This document shows, in pieces, positions 46,501 through 60,300 of a stretch of DNA of 64,000 bases. Under the pieces are notes generated by a model. That model made no database searches and was not told where the DNA came from. It saw only the letters and a program-made list of their open reading frames with translations. A program made the translations under genes and the position numbers. Origin of the DNA: Plantago ovata (Eukaryota > Streptophyta > Magnoliopsida > Lamiales > Plantaginaceae); contig CM051458.1 of assembly GCA_028274465.1 (NCBI GenBank), forward strand, positions 84,588,085 to 84,652,084. The letters run 5' to 3'. Numbering within the stretch: position 1 is the stretch's first letter; every line of letters starts with the position of its first letter.

Positions 46501-49500
46501 TCAATGCAACCTTATTTTGCACAGATTGGAGCCTTGGATGCGGATCCGTCCTCCACGAAAGCCAAAACGGGAACCATTGACCGGAAGTTCTCCGAAAGAA
46601 AAGTTGCAATCATCTGAACATAAAGTGATTATGTGGACCTGCACCGTTTCAGCCCCCGAAATGACCATTGTGCTTTTCAGTTTGTCTGGTTTTCCACTGT
46701 ACCATGTAAGAATCTTTATTGGAGCTCATATAGATATGCAAATTCAAATATCTTCTTATGAGTAGTTTGGAGTTTTGTTCAGTGGCGAATCCAGGAGTGA
46801 TTTCCACCGGGGTCGTAGTATAACTAATTAACCATTGTATAGTAATTTTTAATATAAAATAAAATAAAAATTAGTAAAAGTATAAATTTTTCAATATTTA
46901 GGGGGGTCAATAGTGTAAAATTGTAAGTTTTAGGGGGGTCAAAATGCAAAATAAGCTTTTTTTTTTTTTTTATAATGGAGAATGACAATTTCAGGGGGGT
47001 CCAGTGACCCCACTGGAGCCCCAATGCATCCGCCAGTGGTTTTGTTCCTTTCTTTTGTGTTTCTCTGTTCTCTTCTCTTCGCTTCCTTTTTTGTTGTAAT
47101 TTAATTAATTAAATGAGTCTCATTGTATAGCAATTGTCATGGAATCTTACCTCTAGGGTGGTTGCTATCATATCAAATACAGATGGAGTATACCAGTATT
47201 CTCTGTTACATGTTAATTGACATGATACCCATAAATGAGATTACCTTAGTAATTACTTTGTTTTTATATCTTCTTGCTATATGATCTAATATGAGTAATA
47301 TTCATTATTTTCTTTACATTTCAACTGCAGTTCTCTTCTAATTATCTATTTGGTATTGCAGGGTTGCTCACAATCATCTCATGTATTCGCTAACAACATA
47401 TCTAGTTCAGGTCCATCTGCGCATGTGGAACTTGGTGAACTAAACTTACACATGTCTGATGAATATCAAGAAAGCTTGAAGGAGAGCTTGTTCGGTGTGG
47501 AAACAAATACTGGATCATTAGTGCATGTTGCTAAGGTCAGCTTGGACTGGGGCAAGAAAGATATGGATTCAACTGAAGATGGTTCGAAAAGCAAGATGGT
47601 TCTTGGCATTGATGTTACTGGAATGGGTGTCTACTTGACGTTCAGGCGTATCGAATCTCTCGTATCAACTGCTTTGTCCATTAAGGCCTTACTAAAAAGA
47701 TTATCCACTTCAAGTAAGAAACCACTGCAAAGCAAAGGAATGAGGTCATCCAAGCCATCAGGAAAAGGAATGCAACTACTGAAGCTAAATCTTGAAAGAT
47801 GCTCTCTGAATATTTGTGGAGATGTTGGATTGGAGGACTTGGTTACTCCGGATCCCAAGCGAGTAAATTATGGGTCACAGGGAGGTCGAGTTCTGATTAC
47901 TAATTCAGCAGATGGGAGTCTGCGCACTGCACATATAATTTCTACAGTTCCAAATGAGAGCAAGAAGTTGAAGTTTTCTGTATCACTTGATATTTACCAC
48001 CTCAGTCTTTCCATGAATAAGGAGAAAAGATCAGTACAGACTGAGCTCGAAAGGGCTAGATCTGTCTATCAGGAATTTCCTGTAGGTCAGAATCCTGGAG
48101 CAAAAGTTACGTTGCTTGACATGCAGAATGCAAAGCTTGTAAGACGCTCAGGTGGTCTCAAAGAAATTGCTGTCTGCTCTCTCTTCAGCGCTACAAATAT
48201 ATCTGTAAGGTGGGAGCCTGATGCACATATTGCATTATTTGAACTTGGATTACATATGAAATTACTTGTAAGTAATCACAAGTCTCAGGCACATGATGAA
48301 GGAGAAAAAGTGTCTGTGAAAGAAGAAGAGCCAAAAAAGGAGAGCTCTACAGAATTGTTGCAGCCTGAAAAGCAACAAAAGAAACGAGATTCTATTTATG
48401 CTGTAGATATTGAAATGCTTACTATATCGGCTGAGGTTGGGGATGGTGTTGAAACGTTGGTCCAGGTACAGTCCATCTTTTCTGAAAATGCTCGTATTGG
48501 AGTGCTTCTTGAGGGACTTATCCTCCAATTTAATGAAGCTAGGATTTTCAGAAGCAGCAGAATGCAAATATCCCGAGTACCTAATGCCTCTCGTAGTACA
48601 GTGGCTGCAAAATCTGAAACATTTACTACCTGGGATTGGGTGATTCAAGCCCTCGATGTGCATATATGTCTGCCATTTAGGTTGGAGTTGCGTGCAATTG
48701 ATGACTCTGTGGAGGAAATGATTCGAGCTTTAAAGCTTGTGATGTCTGCGAAGACTAGATTTTTATTTCCAGAGAAGAAAGAACAATCCAAACCTAAAAA
48801 GGCCAGTTCTACAAGAATGGGATGCATTAAGTTATGTGTGCGTAAACTAAGAGCCGATATTGAGGAAGAACCACTACAAGGTTGGCTAGATGAGCACTAT
48901 CATCTTTTAAAGAAGGAGGCTCGAGAGCTAGCTGTACGGTTAAATTTCCTTGATGAACTCATCTCTAAAGGTGGCCAGAGTGCTGGTGCTGGCGACCAAG
49001 CCGATTCTTCACCTGAAGGGAAAATTCATTATAACGGGGAGGAGATTGATATTCAAGATGAATCAGCTGTGCAGAAATTGCGTGAGGAAGTATACAGGCA
49101 GTCTTTCCGCTCTTATTACCAGGCATGTCAGAGCCTTGTCCCATCTCAAGGATCAGGAGCTTGTAATGATGGCTTCCAAGCTGGTTTTAAGCCTAGCACA
49201 CAGAGGGCTTCTCTTTTTTCTGTTTCCGCTACCGATTTAGATCTAAGCTATACAAAGATTGAAGGTGGTGATGCTGGTATGATAGAAGTTGTGCAGAAGC
49301 TTGATCCTGTATGTCGTGCCCATTGCATACCATTTTCAAAACTCTATGGAGGAAACATTACATTGCATACAGGCTCCCTTGTTGTTCAGATAAGAGACTA
49401 CCATGTCCACTATTTGCTGCAACCTCTGGTCGGTGTCAGGGTCGTCTTGTGTTGGCCCAGCAGGTCAGTCACTTTCTCTTGGCACTATTTTCTGTTATTT

Positions 49501-52500
49501 ATGGAATTTTCTGGGTTTTTTCTTTGGGGTGTGGGGTGGGTGGGGATATGCTGATTTAATTGAACCGTGAGTCTACTATTTCTGAAGTGTTTTACTAGAA
49601 AAGAAACAGAAACATACAATGCAAAATGATCATTAATAACTTTTAAGTGCTTAAAAGATTTGAATAATTAGCTCATTCTACTTCTATAGCTCCACTAGTA
49701 CATATTTCGTGGTCATAACTTGCTTTTGCTTTACACAGGCAACTTGTTTCCAGCCTCAAGTTCACCAAGATGTCTATATTGGAAAATGGAGAAAAGTGGA
49801 TTTACTCCGTTCACTTAGTGGCACTACCCCAGGAATGAAAACATATTTGGATTTGCCCCTACATTTCCAGAAAGGAGAAATTTCCTTTGGTGTTGGTTTT
49901 GAACCGTCCTTTACTGATATCAGCTATGCTTTCACCGTGGCTCTACGCAGAGCCAATTTATGCATTAGGAATCCAAACCCACCAATTCAGCCTCCTAAAA
50001 AGGAAAAGAGCTTGCCCTGGTGGGATGAAATGAGAAATTACATCCATGGAAATACAAGTTTGTATTTTGCCGAGACAAAATGGAACATTCTTGCAACCAC
50101 TGATCCGTATGAAAACTTGGATAAACTTCTTGTCACTTCTGGTTACATGGAAATTCAGCAGTCAGATGGTCGTATCTATGGTTCTGCTAAGGATTTTAAG
50201 ATATTTCTGAGCAGTCTTGAGAGTTTATTGAAGAATTGCAGCACGAAACATTGTACTGGATTTTCTGGTCCTTTTCTTGAAGCTCCTGTTTTTACTGTTG
50301 AAGTAACAATGGATTGGGACTGTGAGTCTGGGAATCCTCTAAATCATTATTTATTTGCACTTCCGAATGAAGGCGTACCACGTCCTTATATTTATGATCC
50401 CTTCAGGTCCATTGGTCTTTCTTTTAGATGGAATATTTCCCTTCGGCCTCCTGTTTCCTCTAATAGTTATGAGACACAATCTTCTCCTGTTACTGACCAG
50501 GTTTTTCCAGATGGAGTTTCTAACAATCCATTGAAATCTGACAGTGCAGTCATTGATTCACCAACTGTGAATCTGGCTCATCATGACTTGGCATGGTTGA
50601 TCAAGTTCTGGAACTTAAACTATCTCCCGCCTCACAAGCTGCGTATGTTTTCCCGTTGGCCTCGCTTTGGTGCCCCTAGGATTCCCAGATCGGGAAATTT
50701 ATCTATGGATAAGGTGATGACAGAATTTATGATCCGTATTGAAGTTACTCCTACTTGCATAAGACACATAGCTTTACATGATGATGATCCAGCTAAGGGG
50801 TTAACATTCAAGATGACAAAGTTGAAAAAAGAACTCTACTACGGTCGGGCTAAGCAAAAATATACATTTGAGTGCTTCCGTGATCCTCTTGACCTAGTAT
50901 ATCAGGTCTTGACCTTCACATGCCGAAGGTTTATATTGATAAGGATAATTGTCCTAGCATAGCAAAAGTAATTCAAATGACGAGAAAGCAGTCAAAATCG
51001 GCATCAATGGATAGGGTTTTGAGTGATAAAAATGGCTCGAAGAGCAAGAACACAGAAAGGCCTCGTGATGATGGATTTTTGTTATCTTCTGATTACTTTA
51101 CAATCCGCCGGCAGTCCCCAAAGGCTGCACCTGAAAGGTTACTGGCTTGGCAAGAAGCTGGTAGAAGAAATGTTGAGATGACATATGTGAGATCTGAGTT
51201 TGAGAATGGGAGTGAGAGTGATGAGCATGCAAGATCAGACCACAGTGATGATGATGGGTTTAATGTAGTTATTGCTGATAATTGTCAGCGGATTTTCGTT
51301 TATGGTCTGAAACTTCTATGGACTCTTGAAAATAGAGATGCTGTTTGGTCTTGGGTAGGTGGGTTATCTAAAGCATTTGAACCTCCAAAGCCTTCTCCAT
51401 CTCGCCAGTATGCCCAAAGGAAATTGCTCGAGGAAAAGAAGGTTCTTGATAGTACTGAAGAGGAAAAAAATGATGACCAAAAGTCTCCTCCTGCTCAGGG
51501 TGCAAATTCTTCTTTGCAACCAACGGAGACTTCGAAATCTGTTTCCTCTCCATCAAATTCAGTTACAGTTGAAAATTCCATTTCTAGTGCTATGGGTAAG
51601 CTTTAAATGCCTGTTTCTCATGTTGCTTAACCATGTCCTTTGGCTACATACTGATTTCTTTCTCCAAGACCTTTACATATTCGTAAATACTCAACAGTTC
51701 CTTTTCTCTTTAAAAGTCTGTTACATCTTTTTTGCCTATTGCGCAGCAAAGCATGACGATGCTGATGACCCTGAAAAGGGGGGCACTCGCCATTTCATGG
51801 TGAATGTTATTGAGCCACAATTCAATCTCCACTCTGAAGAAGCTAATGTGAGTTTTGGACCTATTCTACAAATATCTGTAATGATGTTAATTTACTTCCA
51901 AAACCTATATTGATTAATTTTTTGTCAGCTTTGTGAATTACATGTCAGTTAGTTTGATTTGTGGGTTAGAAATTAACAAAGGGAGCATCAGTATGCTATG
52001 TGCTAGCAAGTTCTTGTAAGGCAAGTGAAAAAAGAGGAAAATATACCCTTAGTGCTCCTACCAATCATTTGCCAATATGTGCAACGTTTTTTTGCCACAT
52101 CTAAAAATTCTAATACTGTATGAGTTGCATAAACATTATAAAGAGTATAGACACATCTGATGTATCTTAAGAAAGGGAAGATAACAACCCTAAGAAGATA
52201 TTTTTGAGAAGAAAGTCCAAGGCAGAAAATTGTAGTTTAGGTAAAGGGACGCTCCTTTTCACTGTTCTGTTTCACACAGCAAACAATTATTGTTGACAGG
52301 GTAGATTCTTGCTTGCCGCTATGAGTGGCCGTGTGTTAGCTCAGTCGTTTCATTCAGTCCTTAAAGTTGGCTACGAGATGATTGAACAAGCACTTGAGGG
52401 AGAAGCTGTTAAAATGCCTGAGTCTCAACCCGAATTGACATGGAGCCGTATGGAATTCTCTGTGATGTTGGAGCATGTGCAGGCTCATGTTGCCCCGACC

Positions 52501-55500
52501 GATGTGGATCCAGGTGCTGGACTGCAGTGGCTTCCCAAAATTCGTCGGAGTTCTCCAAAAGTGAAGCGTACTGGAGCTTTGCTGGAAAGGGTCTTTATGC
52601 CTTGTGACATGTATTTCCAATACATAAGGCACAAGAGAGGAACTGCTGATTTAAAGGTATGGTGGGGGCTAGAAAGCACATTTGCCAGAAGAAAACACTG
52701 AAAATTAATTTAGTGCTGAACCTTTGTCATGTTTATCATGTCACAGGTGAAACCTTTAAAAGAGCTCTTGTTCAATTCTGATAACATTACAGCCACAATG
52801 ACGTCTAGACAATTTCAAGTCATGCTTGATGTGTTGACTAACCTTCTCTTTGCCCGACTTCCCAAGTAAGAGTCTGGATGTGTGTCATTTTCCTAGTTTA
52901 ACTTTATGCAACTTTCCAAGTACAATGTTTGTTTCAGTGGCCTTCAAACTACTATTCAGGTTGTTTTGTGAAAGCGACCGTAGCTAATTAAGCTTTCACA
53001 ATTCAAATGGGTTGATAGTAGAAATTCATGCTGACGTGTAAAACGAAGTTTCTCCAACCTATCATATGAATACAATTGTACAAATTTGCCTATTCTCTAC
53101 TATAGAGAATTACAAGTAATCTATATCCAGACAACACAGAAGTGTAATCCGACGAGCTGCACGCTATGCTGTTGATTTGTTCCTGTCTTTGACGTTTTTG
53201 GGGGCGTTAAGGTAAGATTGGCTATGCTAGGAGCTTCATTGATAAAATGTCGACAACTTTTCTGGGATTTTATCTCCATGGTCTCATCATATGATGTTAC
53301 TACTACTCATTACTGGCTGTGATGATACAACCATGTATGAATTTCAAATTTAGTGGTATGATTATGATACTCTGTCACCCACTTAGACATTTTCATCTTA
53401 AAGTAACCATAAGCCATAGAAGAACAAAATTCGCTAAATTGCATTATTATGCTTTTATAGCCCAGCAGGTGCGCCAGGTATCATGTTGTTCAACGAATTT
53501 ATATTTTCTAGAATAACAAATTCTTGTTGGTTCTATTATATTATATGCTTTGTGGATACTTCCAACCCGGACTGGACGATTGTGAGGAATGTCTGGATTT
53601 TCATTGTGCTAGTTCATTGGGGCTGCTGTTAAACCATTGGCTGATAGTATTTGTCTCTATTCTTGTTTTGTCTTACCAGTTGTAGTACACTTTCCATGTA
53701 TTATCAGTGTTTCTTATACTTTTCTATTACCTTTCAAAAAACAAAAGAAAAAGAAATGGCTTATATATTATCTGGAACTGTTCGAGGTTGGCACCTAGTA
53801 AGATAATTGTTTCTATAAGATTTCGTTGCTGGTGCGACAGAATAGATAGCATAACTTGAGGGAAGTTGAGAGTAATCCGTCCAATTATAAAGGTATCAAC
53901 CATTAACTGGATTAAAAAGTGATAAAAGCTCGAAAAATTTTGGCGAATATTATTTTAGGAGAGTAATGAATATAGTCATGGCAATTTAAACTGGTTCTGG
54001 TCATAATTTTACTTTACAATGGGATGAAGGGAGTATAGTTTACAAGGTGAAAATAAAGGCGGGGAAGAAATACTGAAGCTCAATCTGTTATAGTTGACAG
54101 TTACATAGATAAACATTCAGTTGTTAAATGGCATGCAACATGGGAGCGCATGAATTTTCCCTATATTTTTGTGAAGATTATTATTATTGTTCTCTTCAGT
54201 ATGCTTTATTCGGTTGATGAATTCTTTCTTTCTGGACTTACAGTATTATAATTGATGATTCAGGCCTCGAAAAAGTAGTCTTACATATTCTGTCGAAGAT
54301 GATGAAGATGTTGAAGAGGAGGCAGATGAAGTCGTTCCTGATGGGGTTGAAGAGGTAGAACTTGCAAAAGTTTACCTTGAACAAAATGAGCGAGCACAAA
54401 AGTTAATTCTTGATGACATAAGGAAATTATCACCTCGTGGTGATAGTTCTGCTGAACCATGTCCAAAAGCAGAAACAGATCTATGGATGATAAGTGGAGG
54501 AAGGTCCTCACTGGTAAGATATCTATGCTGAAGTAATACCATATTCTAAATTTTAATGCTGCTTGGAATCTGTCTGTTATTTCTTCGTGTTTTTGCCCCA
54601 AAGAATATAGCGCATGTTCTTCGTCTGCAAGCTTGACCTTTGCTTTTCAGTTGTATAATTTTTAGGATTTCTTTTACATTCCTTGGAAAACATAGTCAAG
54701 GGCTGATTTAGTAGCAAATTAGCAATATCTTTTGTGTTGATGATCTATGAATTTAATACTACATATAATATCATTGGGTTTGAGTCAGATGTATTGCATA
54801 TGAAATGGCCTATGACGTAGTCCGTGTGTGTGTGAGGAGGCAACATTCATGATAAGTGTTGCTGTTCACTGCATGTAGAACACAGAAACGAATACATGCA
54901 TACCTTGGAGAGTTCCTAGTGGTTCATGTCAATAGATCACGTGGACATCGGAACCAAGTGTGGGTCAAAGTAACTTAAGTTATTATAACCCTATTTACTT
55001 GCTCCATGATTCTGTCAGGTGGCAAAGAAGCAATGAGAGTAGTAATCATTAGCAACATTATTTGGTATACATGTGTGCTCCTTCCACAAATTTCAATGGG
55101 CATATGTAATGTTTGTTCTTCTAAAGGGGGTCCTTTCCAGAGAATATATATGAATATTGGAACTGTTATACAGTAAAAACTCTCTAAAATACTTTATAAA
55201 TAAATCAATTCCTTGTGAAATCTAAGATGTAAAATACTTATGCAAAGGTGTTTGACAGTGACTTGAATTTTTAGTTGCAATCACTTATTTTAACTTTCGT
55301 ATTCTTAGGAACTCATCTGCATAAACTAATACATCTCTAACTTGTCAAGAATGTTTAGACTTTAGACATAACTTTTTGTATTTCTGCACTATCATCCTTT
55401 GCTTACTGTCTTATTGCTTCAATGATACCCCCATCATTCATTCAAATTTCAAAACACGCACAATTTGTTGCTCACTGACATGATCAAGAAAGACATCCAT

Positions 55501-57270
55501 ATCCATCTGGTTGTGCCGTTGTGGTAGTGGAACTCTTTAATCTGAATGCTCAATTGTGAAAGAACTTTATAATTCTCGGTCAATTCATCGGAAACATCAG
55601 ATTCATCAACACTGGCAGTCCAAATTTTGCAGTGCATAAAGCCATATATTTAATCCCATAATTAAGACTAATCAAGTTCAGAATACACATTAGCAGGTAA
55701 AGAGATACATAAAATGTAACTTTTGAACTTTATACATGTTATTTTGGGAGATAAAATAGTTCACATAAACTCTATCTAGAAATAAATTCTGTATCAGGAT
55801 ATTTTTCGCTGGTCCCGAACAATATTACTGTATAGAGTTTTTACTGTATCAGACTACGATTAGAACGTCAAATTCTATGATACTTGTTATTTAGCCTGAA
55901 CTATATTATTAGTGAGCTGCCTTGCTGATCATGTGTATTTTATGTTTTCTTTATTTTCATGCTTATATGCCTGCTCAGTGTTCTATAAATGATGTTTACG
56001 ATGTCATTGTCAGGTACAATGGCTGAGAAAGGAGCTGTTAGATGCTCAAAAGTCCAGAAAGGCTGCATCAGCCGCTTTAAGGACAGCTTTGCAGAAAGCT
56101 GCACAGCTACGACTAATGGAGAAGGAAAAAAACAAAAGCCCGTCTTATGCTATGCGCATTTCATTACAAATTAATAAAGTTGTCTGGGGAATGCTTGTTG
56201 ATGGAAAATCGTTTGCTGAAGCTGAGTTAAACGACGTGGTGAGCTTTTACATGTTTATAAATGCATTGTGCTTGCTTTAGAATGATTTTATTTTGTTTTT
56301 TGTTTATTGTTATTATTTTTTGTTGAGAAAATTTATGTGGAAGTGTTGTGCTGTAAACCTTTGAACTTGTATAAACACCCATAAGCGCCTAGCTTCTTTT
56401 ACAAGCGGCAAGCCTCTTTTAATCTTGCATATACAATCTGTATCTTCTGCCTTGATTGTCATGGCACATATTTCTTTACGATTTTCTGTCTGACAACCCT
56501 TTCACTTCTACTCTTAGCTGTAGATGAAACTCTCTATACTCTGCCAGTTTGACATCTTTCGAGAAAGCTCAATAAGGCATAATCATGTTTCTGCACTGTT
56601 TTAGAATGCTGGTTGTATCACTAGCATTCAAGTTGCCACCTCAACGTTGATTGGAGCAGGAACTTTAAGAATCATCAAACTCATTGTATTTCGTGTAGTC
56701 ATTATTATTATTATTTTTTATTTTTTTTTCTGATTTGTCATCACCGGCATATAAATTTCTAAATGAACACGTAAAATGATAAAAGTATTTTATCAGCCCA
56801 AAGGACATTGATAAATTTTGACCTGCATGACTTCTTTGAACTTTATTCTTTATTTATATATCATTCTTTTTTATCCTCTTAATCCCCTCTACACTTTGCA
56901 GCAGAGAATTCATGATTTCTTGTGTATCTGTGTTGTCCCCATTTTTGTACTTGCATATTACCTATATACTGCAAGAATTGACTTAATATTTAGGACAGAG
57001 AACCCCGTACTTGAACGTATTTCTTAATTCATTACCTGAACCTTTAACCCTGTTTTGCTCACCATGCAAACTCTTGTGCAGATCTATGATTTTGACAGAG
57101 ACTATAAGGATGCCGGTATTGCTAAATTCACAACAAAATACTTTGTTGTTAGGAATTGTCTACCGAATGCCAAGTCTGACATGCTTCTTTGTGCATGGAA
57201 TCCTCCTTCTGAATGGGGAAAGTATGTATTATCTGCTCATGAATATTTTCTTCGTATACATCTGTTTCTC

Positions 57271-57365
<95 letters not shown>

Positions 57366-60300
57366 CATTTATTTTTGCCAGTCTGGTGTCACCTTCAATA
57401 TTTGCTTCCTGTATGCAACTCATCCTTGGATATTTTCCTTTCTGATTTATGAAAAACTTGAGGCATATGGCTAAACTCTTACTTTGGGTTTCCCTTTCGT
57501 TTGCTTTTCTTGATGCAGAAAAGTGATGCTCCGCGTAGATGCAAAGCAAGGATTTCCGAAGGAAGGGAATTCCCCACTTGAACTGTTTCAGGTCAGTAGC
57601 AGCTTGAACATCTTGTACTATGATATAAAATTATTCCCAATTTTTCTGTAGTGATTAATTGTGCTGTTAGTTGTGGTTCAGCCATAGAGCATGTAAAATG
57701 TAATTTATAAATTATGATATTGTACGGGAGAAGGAACAGTCAGAATCTGTACTCTACAGTAAAGATAAAATATGTATTCTCTGACCATTCTCTACTAGCT
57801 TCCTTCAGTCTGCATAGCCAGATAAACAGATCAACTGGCTTCCATAAAAATGGTTACTCAGAGGGCCTAAACTTGCAATATAAAAAGTTTCTTCACAAAT
57901 TTTCAATAAATGTATTCTAAATTTTAATGGTAAGAGTTGGTATTAATTATCATTCTTGTACCAGCATATGTGTTTTACATAATTACATGTTTGAACTTTT
58001 TAAGATGAATGTCTCAAAGGTCCACTGTGGCAAGTGCTCAAGGGTCGGACTTTAAAGATGCCTAGTGAAATTGTTTTTGTGTAACTTTCTACTCTGCGAC
58101 AGGTGGATATCTATCCTTTGAAGATACATTTAACTGAAGCGATGTACAGAGTGATGTGGCAATATTTTTTTCCTGAAGAAGAACAAGACTCCCAACGGCG
58201 GCAGGTCAGTTTAAGTGCTAACCATTCAATGGTTCAACCCCCTATTAGTAATAAGAAGCTATGATTATTTTATTTTATTTTTGGTTCTCATTTATTTGTG
58301 ATTTTGTAGGAAGTATGGAAGATTTCAACCACAGCAGGTTCAAGGCGTGTAAAAAAAAACTCAATATTTGAGGCATCTTCATCCACTATTAATTCATCTA
58401 AAGATGACAGTTCAAAACCAAGCACCTCTGTGTTCCCAGCAGCGTCAGGCTCAAGTTCGTCTTCGATTCCTGCTGATTCTGTCCAAGTGAGTATCTTGAG
58501 AGGGGCCAGATATTGCTGATCCATGTGTTTTCTTTAGGACATATCGAATTTCCCTGATGCTAGACTCCTTAAAACGAACAAATGCATCGACGTCATGATA
58601 AATACTTCATAAACTAAGAAATTAAGAATGAAGAATTGCCGCTTTTAATAAGTTTTCGAAATGGTGAGGTGGTAAAGCGATGATATGGAGCTGAGCCACA
58701 ACTAATATACTCTTCCATCTAATAAGCCCTGCAACATTTTAGAAGTAAACAGAAACCTAAAGAAGTCAGTACAGCCTCTGATTCACCTTATAACAATCAT
58801 GCTTGCATCTGGTCCCTTATGGCTACTGAGCCAAACTCAGGTCTTTGTTTTGTGTTGTACTGGTGGAAAATTTGTTAAAGGAGTTTCTTGATTACCTTAT
58901 TAAATTATTCATACAAACACGGAGAATATTTTGTGTCTACTTCCATTAGTCCCACTTAACCAAGAATCAGCTCCAGCTTTTGGTGTTTCAGATCTTTTGC
59001 TTGAGTAATTATCAATAGCACTAATCTGTTCTAGCTCTTGTAGAACTAAATGCTGTTTTTGATTGCACAAAAATCAACACAGAAGAGTATGGATAAATAG
59101 TCTAATAATCTCTGCTTTCCATTACATAGAAGCACAGTTTGTATTGTTTAATACTAATTTCCTTGTGCTATCAGTGACATTTCGATGTTAAAACCAAAAT
59201 AAACTCAGCTGTCCTGTGAGTAATTCTATCAAATTAACTATTACTGTAGTAAGCTTGAATGTAAAATATACTAGCTGATCCTTAAAATCATTCTAATGAA
59301 TCTCTCTCACATACTCTTCGCAGGCTTCAAAGTTGCAAAATCTGAAGGCAAACGTAGTCTCTGGTGCAAATCCGGAGCTGAGAAGGACCTCTTCTTTTGA
59401 TAGATCATGGGAAGAAACTGTGGCAGAATCTGTAGCAAATGAACTTCTTTTACAAGCGCAAGCATCAAATTGCCTCGAACAGCAAGATGAACTTGGTAAA
59501 AACAAATTGAAAGAGAACAAAACAGTAAAACCTGGTCGATCTTCTCACGAGGATAAGAAGGCTGGCAAAGTGCAAGATGAGAAGAGACCCAGAAAAATGC
59601 GTGAATTCCAAAATATAAAAATTAGCCAGGTTGGTTCCTTTTGTAGATTAATCTCCCATTTGAACATTATCAGTGCCTTTCAAATTGAATTGTGCATCAA
59701 CATGATGTAGGTTGAGCTCCTAGTGACCTATGAAGGATCAAGATTTGCTGTAAGTGACTTAAGGTTGCTGATGGATGCATTCCATCGTGTTGAATTCACT
59801 GGAACTTGGACGAGGCTATTCTCACGAGTTAAGAAGCATATAATATGGGGAGTTCTAAAGTCTGTCACGGGGATGCAGGTAAAAAACACTTTAATGACCT
59901 CTCTCTTTCTCTACCCCCAGTCCCCCTTCCTTCCTAACTCAAAGTGCTGGCACATGTGTACGAATCTGTATGCTGAGGAATTATGTCATTGAACCTACTG
60001 ACTAGTGAAAAGAATTGGTCTTACAGTCATCTGACCATAAGATTAATGCAACCTTTTTTCATCTGTTGGAAATTATATCAGCTAAATAATGTATTATGTT
60101 TCTTTCGAGTTACCATGCTGCCCAACCATGTTTCAGGGTAAGAAGTTCAAAGATAAAGCACATTCTGCGAGTGTTTCTATTCCAGAGGGTAGTCTCAATC
60201 TCAGTGATAGTGATGGAGACTCGGCTGAAAAATCTGATCAGCATCAAACGCCTTGGTCTAAGCAAGGTGATGGGGCTGGTGATGGATTTGTTTCCTCTGT

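Noticed and set aside
57229..57549. Open frames with long Tyr-Ile runs on both strands
   Set aside because: They are translations of the (TA)n microsatellite inside a SABRE intron.
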